Shown one piece after another: positions 1 through 6,413 of a DNA stretch of 8,358 nt (positions within the stretch are counted from its first letter, which is position 1; every line of letters starts with the position of its first letter). The notes beneath the pieces are model-generated. The model had not been told where the DNA came from and did not search any database. It was given only the letters and a program-made list of their open reading frames with translations. Source of the stretch: Spirochaetota bacterium. GTDB taxonomy: Bacteria; Spirochaetota; Spirochaetia; DSM-27196; PWMO01. Both the position numbers and the translations under genes were made by a program. The stretch lies in assembly GCA_009908925.1 (NCBI GenBank), contig JAAAOH010000021.1, positions 1-8,358 of the forward strand. Reading direction: 5' to 3'.

Positions 1-1
1 A

Positions 2-367
2 ACGCTTAGCATGCCCTTTGAAGCCGCGATAGATCGAGTGACCGAGGAGCTCAAGAAGGAGGGCTTCGGCGTTCTCACCCAGATCGACGTGAAGCAGACG
101 ATGAAGGAAAAACTCGGCGAGGACTTCCGCGACTATCGCATCCTCGGTGCCTGTAATCCACAGTTCGCCCACAAGGCACTGTCCACCGAAGACAAGATCG
201 GAACGATGCTTCCATGCAACGTGGTCGTACAGGATCTCGGTGGTGGGTCAGTGGAGGCAGCCGCAGTCGACCCGCTCGCGTCCATGGCGTCGGTCGAGAA
301 TCCCGAGCTCAGAGCTGTCGCCGGCGAGGTCCGTTCACGCATAAGCAAGGTGATCGAGGCACTTTGA
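2..367 (+). CDS. DUF302 family protein, probably 5'-truncated by the window edge
   Basis: The protein is a small, single-domain DUF302-type protein of unknown biochemical role. What shows this is the run GFGVLTQIDV, then a KEKLG / YRILGACNP block and a LPCNVVV block. These are hallmark segments of the family, including its two conserved cysteines (Cys48 and Cys69 counting from the ATG at 11). The ATG at 11 would give 118 residues starting directly with PFEAAIDRV. Family members normally have about ten more residues forming a first beta strand before this point. The frame is open back to base 2 (codons for Thr-Leu-Ser precede the Met), so I think the true start lies upstream and the ATG at 11 is an internal Met. 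The gene ends with TGA and is followed after 13 bases by the membrane-protein gene. Family identity is fairly sure; the function is not known. Confidence 0.85.
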   Translation, partial: TLSMPFEAAIDRVTEELKKEGFGVLTQIDVKQTMKEKLGEDFRDYRILGACNPQFAHKALSTEDKIGTMLPCNVVVQDLGGGSVEAAAVDPLASMASVENPELRAVAGEVRSRISKVIEAL

Positions 368-368
368 T

Positions 369-373
369 GGAGG
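369..373 (+). promoter_or_regulatory. Shine-Dalgarno GGAGG for the membrane-protein gene
   Basis: GGAGG starts two bases after the upstream stop codon and lies seven bases before the ATG at 381. It supports that start and suggests co-translation with the DUF302 gene. The motif is followed at once by its complement (CCTCC at 375-379), so the ribosome site sits in a small 11-base palindrome. Confidence 0.7.
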
Positions 374-380
374 CCCTCCG

Positions 381-956
381 ATGACGGCTGGGGACGTCTC
401 CTTAAGGCGCCTGCTCGGCCCGTTGCATGGGGAACGCCCGTCATCGACGCAACTCTACCTCATCCATGTACCGGCTTTGGGCATCGGTCTCGCCATCGCC
501 GGGCCAACAGCCCTCGGCGGTAACGCGGCCGGCATCGCCCGCGGCCTGCTCATTTTGTTGCTGTTCTGGCACCTTGCTGCGGGCTTCATTGCTCACACAA
601 CCCGCTCGCTTAATGAGTACTACAGACGCCGTCCGCGGCTCCGGGCGGCCGTCGGGCCGATCCATCTCCTTCACGTCACTCTTGTCGCGCTTGTGTTCGA
701 GACCGACGGGATGTATGTATTCTTTACGGCCGCCTTCAGCGTTGCAGCCGCAATGATCCTCAACGCGATCTACGGCGACGACAACCAGAAACCCGCGGCG
801 GCGGTCGTCCTTGGGGTCGGTTTCGCCGCGCACGCGTTTCTCCTCTCCCCGCCGCCTGAGCTCCCCTGGTTCGGGTATCTCTTGCTTCTGAAGCTGCTTG
901 CCGGCTACGCGCCCGACCACTATCCGCCTCGCGACGACCGCATGTGGTGGACTTGA
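381..956 (+). CDS. Unrecognised multi-spanning membrane protein
   Basis: I do not recognise this 191-residue protein. It is clearly an integral membrane protein. Hydrophobic stretches lie at about residues 26-44, 51-72, 92-108, 112-130, 138-156 and 160-175, giving five or six probable transmembrane segments. Basic residues cluster at 9-10 and 83-88 (an Arg-rich loop around YYRRRPRLR), which by the positive-inside rule would face the cytoplasm. The C-terminus is polar and aromatic, with the end PPRDDRMWWT. Histidines sit in or near membrane segments (His29, His64, His72, His95, His98, His151), but no known metal or redox motif is evident. The ATG is chosen for the GGAGG seven bases upstream. 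Closeness to the DUF302 gene suggests one transcript. The real-gene call rests on the RBS, composition and hydrophobic pattern. Confidence 0.75.
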   Translation: MTAGDVSLRRLLGPLHGERPSSTQLYLIHVPALGIGLAIAGPTALGGNAAGIARGLLILLLFWHLAAGFIAHTTRSLNEYYRRRPRLRAAVGPIHLLHVTLVALVFETDGMYVFFTAAFSVAAAMILNAIYGDDNQKPAAAVVLGVGFAAHAFLLSPPPELPWFGYLLLLKLLAGYAPDHYPPRDDRMWWT

Positions 957-968
957 CAGGACTTGCAA

Positions 969-997
969 TTTACCACATTTCCATGCAGTTTTATGAA
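969..997 (+). promoter_or_regulatory. Possible sigma70-type promoter in an AT-rich gap
   Basis: The 46-base gap before the DUF1028 gene is markedly AT-rich against its surroundings. It holds TTTACC (969-974, four of six matches to TTGACA) and, after 17 bases, TATGAA (992-997, four of six matches to TATAAT). Transcription would begin about at the ATG at 1003, giving a leaderless or nearly leaderless message. That would fit the absence of any Shine-Dalgarno in front of that ATG. The matches are weak and this is a guess. Confidence 0.3.
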
Positions 998-1002
998 TCA
1001 TC

Positions 1003-1716
1003 ATGCGATCCGGCGAGACGAGCGGCAGGGGCGGAGTTGTATCCGACATCCTGCCGATCGCAACATTCAGTATTGCCGCCACAGACCGCGCCACCGGTGA
1101 CATGGGTGTAGCCACCGCCTCACGTTATGTTGCAGTCGGCTCGCTCGTGCCACACGTCCGTGCCGGGGTCGCAGCGGTCGCTACCCAGTCGGTGGCTCAC
1201 CCTGCCCTTGCGGACGCCCTGATCGAGTCTCTCGCCACCGGCGAGGACGAGCCCGACGCGGCCCTCGACCGGCTTCTCGCCGAGGACGCATCCCGTGATA
1301 TCCGTCAGTTTGCACTCGTCACCGCCGACGGCCGGACCGCCGCGTTTACCGGCTCGCAGTGTGTTCCATTCGCCGGGGAGCGCGTGGGCGCGGACGCGGT
1401 ATGCGCGGGCAACACCCTCACCGGCCCCGAGGTACTCGAGGCCATGCTCGAGGGATTCGCGGGGACGGAGGGGCGCCTCTGGGATCGTTTTCTTGCCGCA
1501 CTCGACCGGGGCGATGCCGCCGGGGGAGACGCGCGCGGAAAGCAGGCCGCCGCGATGCGTGTCCATCGCAGCGGGGGTGGGTATCGGGGCAGCGGGGAGG
1601 TCGTGGTCGACCTGCGGGTGGACGATCACGCGGATCCGGTGGCAGAGCTCGCACGCCTGCTCGCGGTGCTGAAAAAAACAAGGGAACAGGAGCCCGACGC
1701 AGGGCTCGATAGCTGA
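1003..1716 (+). CDS. DUF1028 family protein (putative Ntn-type hydrolase)
   Basis: The 237-residue product matches the DUF1028 family along its whole length. The ATFSIAATD start of the fold is at 20-28, TGDMGVATASRYVAVGS at 31-47, VRAGVAAVATQ at 52-62, AAFTGSQC at 113-120, AGNTLTGPEVLEAM at 135-148 and VDLRVDDHADPVAEL at 202-216. Members are thought to have the N-terminal-nucleophile hydrolase fold, and many begin Met-Thr-Phe-Ser-Ile, so that Thr could become the free N-terminus. Here the matching Thr is residue 21, behind a Gly/Arg-rich extension with no family look, and the ATG at 1003 has no Shine-Dalgarno. The start is therefore doubtful, but no better ATG or GTG lies in frame before Thr21. 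The gene sits 53 bases upstream of the binding-protein gene and likely belongs to the same functional unit. The substrate is unknown. The family call is firm; the enzyme role is inferred. Confidence 0.9.
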   Translation: MRSGETSGRGGVVSDILPIATFSIAATDRATGDMGVATASRYVAVGSLVPHVRAGVAAVATQSVAHPALADALIESLATGEDEPDAALDRLLAEDASRDIRQFALVTADGRTAAFTGSQCVPFAGERVGADAVCAGNTLTGPEVLEAMLEGFAGTEGRLWDRFLAALDRGDAAGGDARGKQAAAMRVHRSGGGYRGSGEVVVDLRVDDHADPVAELARLLAVLKKTREQEPDAGLDS

Positions 1717-1717
1717 T

Positions 1718-1738
1718 GGGACCCCGTTTTCGGGGCCT
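1718..1738 (+). terminator. Weak hairpin after the DUF1028 gene
   Basis: CCCCG-TTTT-CGGGG (1722-1735) forms a five-pair stem with a four-base loop. An A/C mismatch is followed by one or two further outer pairs. It starts right after the TGA stop, where a terminator or attenuator would lie, but no T-run follows (TCCACGATATTT). It may be a partial terminator, a processing site, or chance in GC-rich DNA. Confidence 0.35.
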
Positions 1739-1758
1739 CCACGATATTTCGGTAGCAT

Positions 1759-1766
1759 AAGGAGGA
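1759..1766 (+). promoter_or_regulatory. Strong Shine-Dalgarno AAGGAGGA for the binding-protein gene
   Basis: AAGGAGGA lies three bases before the ATG at 1770 (core GGAGG at 1761-1765, five bases from the ATG). It is the strongest ribosome site in the window, as expected for a binding protein needed in excess over its permease. Confidence 0.85.
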
Positions 1767-1769
1767 ATC

Positions 1770-3335
1770 ATGCTACAGAGGACTTTGATACTTTCGCTCG
1801 TTCTAATGCTGGCGGCAGGCGCCGCATTCGGCGGTGGGCAGGGCGAGTCGGAAGCGATGGACACGCTGGTTGTCGGCCAGGTGGCGGAGCCCAAGGCGCT
1901 CGATCCACATACGGTGACGGCGGTCAACGACTTCCGCATCCTGGTCAACATCTACGACGGACTGGTGCGGTTCCGTGACGGATCTCTCGAAGTCGAGCCT
2001 GCGCTCGCGGAATCCTGGGAGATATCCGAGGACGGCACGGTTTATACCTTCAACCTCAGAGAGGATGTGAGCTTTCACGACGGCACGCCGTTCAACGCCG
2101 AGGCGGTGAAGTTCAACTTCGATCGCATGCTCAACGAGGACCACCCCTACTACGACACCGGCCCCTTCCCGCTGGCGTTCTTCTTCAGCTCAATCCAGGA
2201 AACCCGGGTCGTCGACGAGTACACCGTGGAGCTCGTGCTCAACGAGCCGTTCGCACCCCTGCTCTCCAACCTGGCCTATCCGACGGGCCTGCTCGTCTCC
2301 CCGGATGCGGTACGGGAACACGGCGCGGACTACGGCCGGAATCCGGTCGGTACCGGTCCCTACAGCTTCGTGGAATGGCAGAGTAACACGCAGGTAACCG
2401 TAGCAAAGAACGCAGATTACTGGGACGGCGAGCCGGGCATGGATCAGATCGTTTTTCGGCCCATCACCGAGGGTAACACCCGGGTGAACGAGATGCTCTC
2501 CGGTGGACTCGACCTGATGGTGGAAGTTCCGCCCGACTCGGTTGCAACCTTCGAGAACAACGACGACTTCACCGTCTATGAGCAGGCCGGCCCCCACGTC
2601 TGGTTCCTGATCCTGAACCTCCGCGAGGGCCCGTTCGCGGATGAGCGCGTTCGTCAGGCGGCGAACTACGCCATCAACAAGGAAGCACTCGTGGAGAACG
2701 TGCTGCAGGGCACCGCCACGGTCGCCGACAGCCCGATTCCACCGGCCTTCGACTGGGCGTAGAACGAGAGTCTCGATCCCTACCCCTACGATCCCGACCG
2801 GGCACGTGAGCTCATTCGGCAAGCAGGCGCCGAGGGCGCAGAGGTTACCTTCTACGTGACCGAGGGCGGCTCGGGCATGCTCGATCCGGTGCCGATGGGC
2901 ACCGCCATTCAAGCGGACCTCGAAGCGGTCGGTCTCGACGTCAACATCGAGACCTACGAGTGGAACACCTTCCTGGGCGAGGTAAATCCCGGCCTCGAGG
3001 GCAAGGCCGATATGGCTCAGATGGCATGGATGACCAACGACCCTGACACCCTGCCATTCTTGACACTTCGAACCGCCGCCTTTCCTGAAGAGGGCGGGTT
3101 CAACTCCGGCTACTACTCGAACCCGGAGGTCGACGAGCTGCTGAACCAGGCCCGTGTATCCACAAGCCAGGAAGAGCGCGCCCGTCTCTACGCTGAGGTG
3201 CAGGAAATCGTCTACGAGGACGCCCCGTGGGTCTTCGTGGCAAACTGGAAGCAGAACGCGGTGGCACGGAGCGAGGTCCAGGACTTCAGTCTCCAGCCCT
3301 CGTTCCTGCTCGAGCTTGCGGACGTCAGCTACTGA
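1770..3335 (+). pseudogene. Family 5 (peptide/glutathione-type) ABC solute-binding protein, interrupted by an in-frame TAG
   Basis: This gene encodes the extracytoplasmic substrate-capture protein of the adjacent Dpp/Gsi-type importer. The leader (about residues 1-20) is hydrophobic and runs into GGGQGESE. It lacks a lipobox Cys, so signal peptidase I export is likelier than lipidation. The SBP_bac_5 core is clear: ALAESWEISEDGTVYTF at 78-94, SFHDGTPFNAEAVKF at 101-115, NPVGTGPYSF at about 191-200, and RVRQAANYAINKEAL followed by GTATVADSPIPP near 290-325. Codon 331 (2760-2762) is TAG, directly after AFDWA. Translation then continues in the same frame for 190 codons with NESLDPYPYDPDRARELI and a normal family C-terminal lobe, ending SY-TGA. 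The whole frame is 521 codons, a typical length. Relatives usually carry Tyr at the interrupted site (W-A/G-Y-N), so one base change, TAC or TAT to TAG, explains it. It may be a recent nonsense mutation, a sequencing error, or readthrough. The upstream part alone would be a truncated 330-residue protein. Confidence 0.9.
2760..2762 (+). other. In-frame amber codon inside the binding-protein gene
   Basis: TAG interrupts the frame between TGG-GCG (Trp-Ala) and AAC-GAG (Asn-Glu). No other stop occurs from 1770 to 3332, and there is no frame shift. It is the only TAG among coding frames here; all seven gene ends visible in the window use TGA. A GTG at 2856 further on has no ribosome site in front of it, so restart there is unlikely. 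Confidence 0.9.
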
Positions 3336-3364
3336 CCCTCGGAAAACACGAACAACTCCGTAAC

Positions 3365-3396
3365 CCTGGCGGCCGGCCCTCGGGCCGTCCGCCGGG
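3365..3396 (+). promoter_or_regulatory. Strong intercistronic hairpin between binding-protein and permease genes
   Basis: A GC-rich inverted repeat spans 3365-3396. GGCGG/CCGCC (3368-3372 with 3389-3393) and CGGCC/GGCCG (3374-3378 with 3383-3387) pair around a CTCG loop, with one C/T mismatch and a few outer pairs. No T-run follows, so it does not look like a complete intrinsic terminator. In binding-protein transporter operons a hairpin at this spot often protects the upstream message from 3' exonucleases or partly stops transcription, so that binding protein exceeds permease. That role is inferred from position. Confidence 0.6.
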
Positions 3397-3423
3397 TACG
3401 GTCGCGGTTGCGGGAATCAAATC

Positions 3424-4371
3424 ATGTGGCGATACATCCTGAAACGGCTTCTGCTGCTGGTGCCCGTCTTGCTCGGAATCTCCATCATCGTGTTTCTGAT
3501 CATGGAGCTCATTCCCGGCGATGCGGCGCAGGCCATCCTCGGCTCATTCGCGACACCTGAGAACCTCGAGCGGGTCCGAAGCGAGCTCGGCCTCGACAAA
3601 CCGCTCGTTCAACGCTATTTCATCTGGCTCGGAAACATCCTTCAGGGTGATTTCGGACGCTCCTACTCACTGAATCGACCGGTGATCGACGAGGTGCTCG
3701 ACAGGCTCGGCCCGACACTCCTTCTCGCCGGTTCGTCGCTTCTCTTCGCCGCTGTCATGGGAATGGTCGCAGGGATCATTGCGGCGGTGAAGCAGTTCGG
3801 CTGGCAGGATATGTTTTTCACAGTCATCGTGCTTGTGGGCATCTCCACGCCGTCGTTCTGGCTCGGGCTCATCTTCGTGCTGCTGTTCAGCGTGCAGCTC
3901 GGCTGGTTTCCCGTCAGCGGCATGATGCAGGTGGTCGGCGGCGGCGGGGTGCTCGACGTCCTCCATCATCTGGTGCTGCCGGCCGTTACACTCGGCGTGG
4001 TTGCAACGGGCGTGATCGCGCGACTCACGCGCTCGACGATGCTCGAGGTGCTTCGCAAGGACTTCATCCGCTCGGCCCGAGCCAAGGGGCTTTCCGAACG
4101 CCGGGTCATCATGCGCCACGCCTACAAGAATGCGCTCGTGAGCATCGTGCCGGTTCTCGGCATTCAGACCGGCTTCGTCATCGGCGGCGCCATTTATATC
4201 GAGACCGTCTTCCAGTGGCCTGGCATTGGACGCATGCTCGTGACTGCAATTCAGACCCGCGACATTCTGCTCGTACAGGGCGGCGTGGTGGTCGTCGCGG
4301 GTCTCTACGTTCTGATAAACCTCGTTGCTGATGTCGCCCAGCATGCGCTCGACCCGAGGATACAGACATGA
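3424..4371 (+). CDS. ABC transporter permease, DppB/GsiC type
   Basis: This 315-residue inner-membrane permease forms one half of the translocation channel. The N-terminus MWRYILKRLLLLVPVLLGIS and the following LIPGDAA and LGLDKPLVQRYFIWL blocks (31-69) are typical of the DppB/OppB/GsiC group. Hydrophobic segments lie at about 9-28, 98-121, 132-155, 181-200, 238-259 and 284-303, making six spans. The EAA loop that docks the ATPase is RSARAKGLSERRVIMRHAY at 216-234. The C-terminal signature ETVFQWPGIGR is at 260-270, and the chain ends DPRIQT as in relatives. Length is normal. The ribosome site is weak (GGGA at 3412-3415), so translation is probably lower than for the binding protein. Its TGA overlaps the ATG of the next gene in an ATGA junction. 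It must pair with the permease half of that next protein. The family is certain; the solute is unknown. Confidence 0.95.
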   Translation: MWRYILKRLLLLVPVLLGISIIVFLIMELIPGDAAQAILGSFATPENLERVRSELGLDKPLVQRYFIWLGNILQGDFGRSYSLNRPVIDEVLDRLGPTLLLAGSSLLFAAVMGMVAGIIAAVKQFGWQDMFFTVIVLVGISTPSFWLGLIFVLLFSVQLGWFPVSGMMQVVGGGGVLDVLHHLVLPAVTLGVVATGVIARLTRSTMLEVLRKDFIRSARAKGLSERRVIMRHAYKNALVSIVPVLGIQTGFVIGGAIYIETVFQWPGIGRMLVTAIQTRDILLVQGGVVVVAGLYVLINLVADVAQHALDPRIQT

Positions 4372-6413
4372 GCCTGAGACCAACGCGACTCCGTCGCTTC
4401 TTCTACAACCCGGCAGCGACCGCCGGTCTCTTCATCGTGATCGCGGTCACGGCGCTGTCGGCGGCGGCCCCGATTCTTGGCCTGCCCGATCCGGACGCCA
4501 CGTCACTCGCCGACCGACTGCTTCCACCCGGAAGCGAGGGGCACTTCCTCGGCACCGACGAGCTCGGGCGGGACATGCTCTCCCGGCTCATCTGGGGAAC
4601 CCGGGTGAGCCTCGCAGTCGGGATTTCCGCCACCGCCATTGCCGCGGTCATCGGCTCGCTCATCGGCATCATCGCCGCCTTCTACGGGAAGTTTCTTGAC
4701 AACTTTCTCATGCGCGGCGTCGATATGCTCATGGCCTTCCCCTATCTGCTCCTCGCTCTTGCCATCGTCGCAGTCCTCGGGCCGGGCCTGTTCAATGCGT
4801 TGATCGCGATCTCCATCGTGAATATCCCCTTCTTCGCCCGGAATGTGCGCGGTGCCACCGTGAGTCTCGTGCGCCTTGAGTACGTGGACGCCGCACGCCT
4901 CAGCGGTCTCGGAGACGCAAAGATCCTCTTCGGGGAGCTCCTGCCGAACGTGCTCCCGGTGATCTTCATCACCATCTCGACCACCGTGGGCTGGATGATT
5001 CTCGAGACGGCAGGATTGAGTTTTCTCGGCCTCGGCGCCCAGCCTCCGCAGGCCGACCTGGGGAGCATGCTCGGAAACGGCCGGCGACTCATTCTGCAGG
5101 CGCCGCACGTTGCAACGCTTCCGGGCCTGGTGATCCTCGTGCTCGTGATCGGCATCAACCTCGTCGGCGATGGTCTGCGCGATGTGCTCGACCCCTACCT
5201 CAGCTCGGGCGCCCTGGTGAGCCCGCGCGCGGCAACCGAGGTCGACAGGGCGCTTGCGAAGCGCGTCCGCGGAGCCGCCGAACGGGAAGGCGCCGGCGCG
5301 CGTGAAGCTGCCCCTGGCGCTGCCGACACCGCGGGCCCGGAGGCCACTCCCACCGGCGACGCGCAGGGCTCCGCCACCACCGGCGGGGGTGCCCCGATCC
5401 TCTCCATCGCCGAGCTCAAGACCTGGTTCTGGACCGGCGGAGCTCCCGTGCACGCAACCGACGGGGTGTCCATCGACATCCCCCGCGGCACCGCCGTGGG
5501 CGTGATGGGCGAGTCGGGCTCCGGCAAATCGGTTACCGCCCTCTCGGTCCTCGGCCTTGTTCCCACGCCACCGGGACGCATCATGGAGGGAAGCATCCGC
5601 TACAACGAGGAAGAGCTCCTCGGGTCCTCACTCGAGCAGCTGCAGTATTTCCGCGGGAACCGCATCTCATACGTGTTCCAGAACCCGATGACCGCGCTCA
5701 ACCCGCTCTTGCCCGTGGGTGAGCAGATTGCCGAATCCATCCGCAGGCATCAGGACGCGACCAACGCCTCGGCGCGAGCACGAGCCGTCGAGCTCATGAC
5801 CGCAGTACACATCCCGGATGCCGGCCGCCGGATCGATGCCTATCCCCATGAGCTCTCCGGCGGAATGCGCCAGCGGGTAGTCATCGCCATGGCGCTGGCC
5901 AACGATCCCGACCTCATCATCGCCGATGAGCCGACCACCGCGCTCGATGTCACCATACAGGCGCAGATCCTGCAGCTCTTCGACGAGCTGCGAGACACGC
6001 GCGGGGTGTCACTACTGTTCATCTCTCACGACTTCGGGGTGATTTCGCAAATCTGCGAGCGTGTGGTCGTCATGTATGCCGGTCAGGTCGTGGAGGTCGG
6101 TACGGTTGATCAGATCTACCGCGAGCCTCTGCATCCCTACACGCGCCGCCTCATGGCCTGTGTGCCACGCGTCGGCGAGCGTGGGCGGGAGATGGATGCC
6201 ATTCCCGGTCTCCCGCCGGCGCTCGATGCGCTTCCCGGAGGGTGCCGCTTCGCCGATCGCTGTGATATGGCCATCGGCGCCTGCCGGAAGGCTCCGGTTG
6301 ATCTTCGCAAGGTGGCGGGACGTGATGTCAGGTGCATTCGCGCCGAGGAGCAGCACGCCTCCCATCAGGCTCGCCTGACGAAGCCCGAGCCGCAGAAGGA
6401 CGGTGCGTCATGA
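4368..6413 (+). CDS. Fused DppC-type permease and DppD-type ATPase
   Basis: One 681-residue chain carries two transporter parts that are usually separate. Residues 1-282 are a complete DppC-type permease: an N-terminal membrane segment at about 18-36, the HFLGTDELGRDMLSRLIWG block at 59-77, an EAA-type loop around DAARLSGLGDAKILFGELLPN (174-194) and the C-terminal DGLRDVLDPYL (268-278). Residues 283-341 are a low-complexity Ala/Gly/Glu/Pro linker. Residues 342 to about 665 are the ATPase: Walker A GESGSGKS 381-388, Q-loop FQNP 437-440, signature LSGGMRQR 496-503, Walker B LIIADEP 516-522 and H-loop SHD 553-555. The C-terminal oligopeptide-type domain has PLHPYTRRLM and four cysteines (626, 632, 639, 656), which fit the iron-sulfur site described for this group. 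No stop or frame shift lies at the joint. The start is fixed by the ATGA overlap with gene B. Similar fusions are known, mainly in actinobacteria as I recall, so this is uncommon rather than new. Confidence 0.95.
   Translation: MSLRPTRLRRFFYNPAATAGLFIVIAVTALSAAAPILGLPDPDATSLADRLLPPGSEGHFLGTDELGRDMLSRLIWGTRVSLAVGISATAIAAVIGSLIGIIAAFYGKFLDNFLMRGVDMLMAFPYLLLALAIVAVLGPGLFNALIAISIVNIPFFARNVRGATVSLVRLEYVDAARLSGLGDAKILFGELLPNVLPVIFITISTTVGWMILETAGLSFLGLGAQPPQADLGSMLGNGRRLILQAPHVATLPGLVILVLVIGINLVGDGLRDVLDPYLSSGALVSPRAATEVDRALAKRVRGAAEREGAGAREAAPGAADTAGPEATPTGDAQGSATTGGGAPILSIAELKTWFWTGGAPVHATDGVSIDIPRGTAVGVMGESGSGKSVTALSVLGLVPTPPGRIMEGSIRYNEEELLGSSLEQLQYFRGNRISYVFQNPMTALNPLLPVGEQIAESIRRHQDATNASARARAVELMTAVHIPDAGRRIDAYPHELSGGMRQRVVIAMALANDPDLIIADEPTTALDVTIQAQILQLFDELRDTRGVSLLFISHDFGVISQICERVVVMYAGQVVEVGTVDQIYREPLHPYTRRLMACVPRVGERGREMDAIPGLPPALDALPGGCRFADRCDMAIGACRKAPVDLRKVAGRDVRCIRAEEQHASHQARLTKPEPQKDGAS
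5214..5390 (+). other. Low-complexity linker joining permease and ATPase domains
   Basis: This stretch codes for residues 283-341 of the fused protein. It is rich in Ala, Gly, Glu, Arg, Pro and Thr, with no predicted fold or membrane segment, and bridges the last permease helix to the first ATPase strand (APILSIAELK). The reading frame runs straight through. A GTG at 5217 is the only plausible internal start near the joint, and it has no good Shine-Dalgarno. Confidence 0.75.
6394..6400 (+). promoter_or_regulatory. Shine-Dalgarno AGAAGGA that decides the second ATPase start
   Basis: AGAAGGA lies nine bases before the ATG at 6410, which itself overlaps the TGA of the fused gene. This favours 6410 over the in-frame ATG at 6332. 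The latter would add 26 residues unlike the family and overlap the upstream gene by 82 bases. Confidence 0.75.

Noticed and set aside
441..1115. 224-codon minus-strand frame over the membrane-protein gene and DUF1028 start
   Set aside because: It is antisense to a gene with a good ribosome site and transmembrane pattern, and its translation is charged with no recognisable domain.
1718..1738. Strong intrinsic terminator ending the DUF1028 transcript
   Set aside because: The stem is short with a mismatch and no T-run follows, so it is listed only as a weak hairpin.
2760..2762. Programmed pyrrolysine insertion or stop reassignment as the main explanation
   Set aside because: The site is normally Tyr in this family and one base change explains it. 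No decoding gene is visible in the window. It is kept only as an alternative to test.
2856..3335. Separate gene starting at GTG 2856
   Set aside because: It is the C-terminal part of the binding protein in the same frame, with no ribosome site at the GTG. Homologous sequence begins right after the TAG at 2760, well before the GTG.
6332..6409. Upstream ATG at 6332 as the start of the second ATPase
   Set aside because: It would overlap the fused gene by 82 bases and add 26 residues with no family match, while the ATG at 6410 has a Shine-Dalgarno and an ATGA overlap with the upstream stop.
5217..6413. Independent ATPase gene starting at GTG 5217
   Set aside because: No stop separates it from the permease part and no clear Shine-Dalgarno precedes it. 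One fused frame is the simpler reading.
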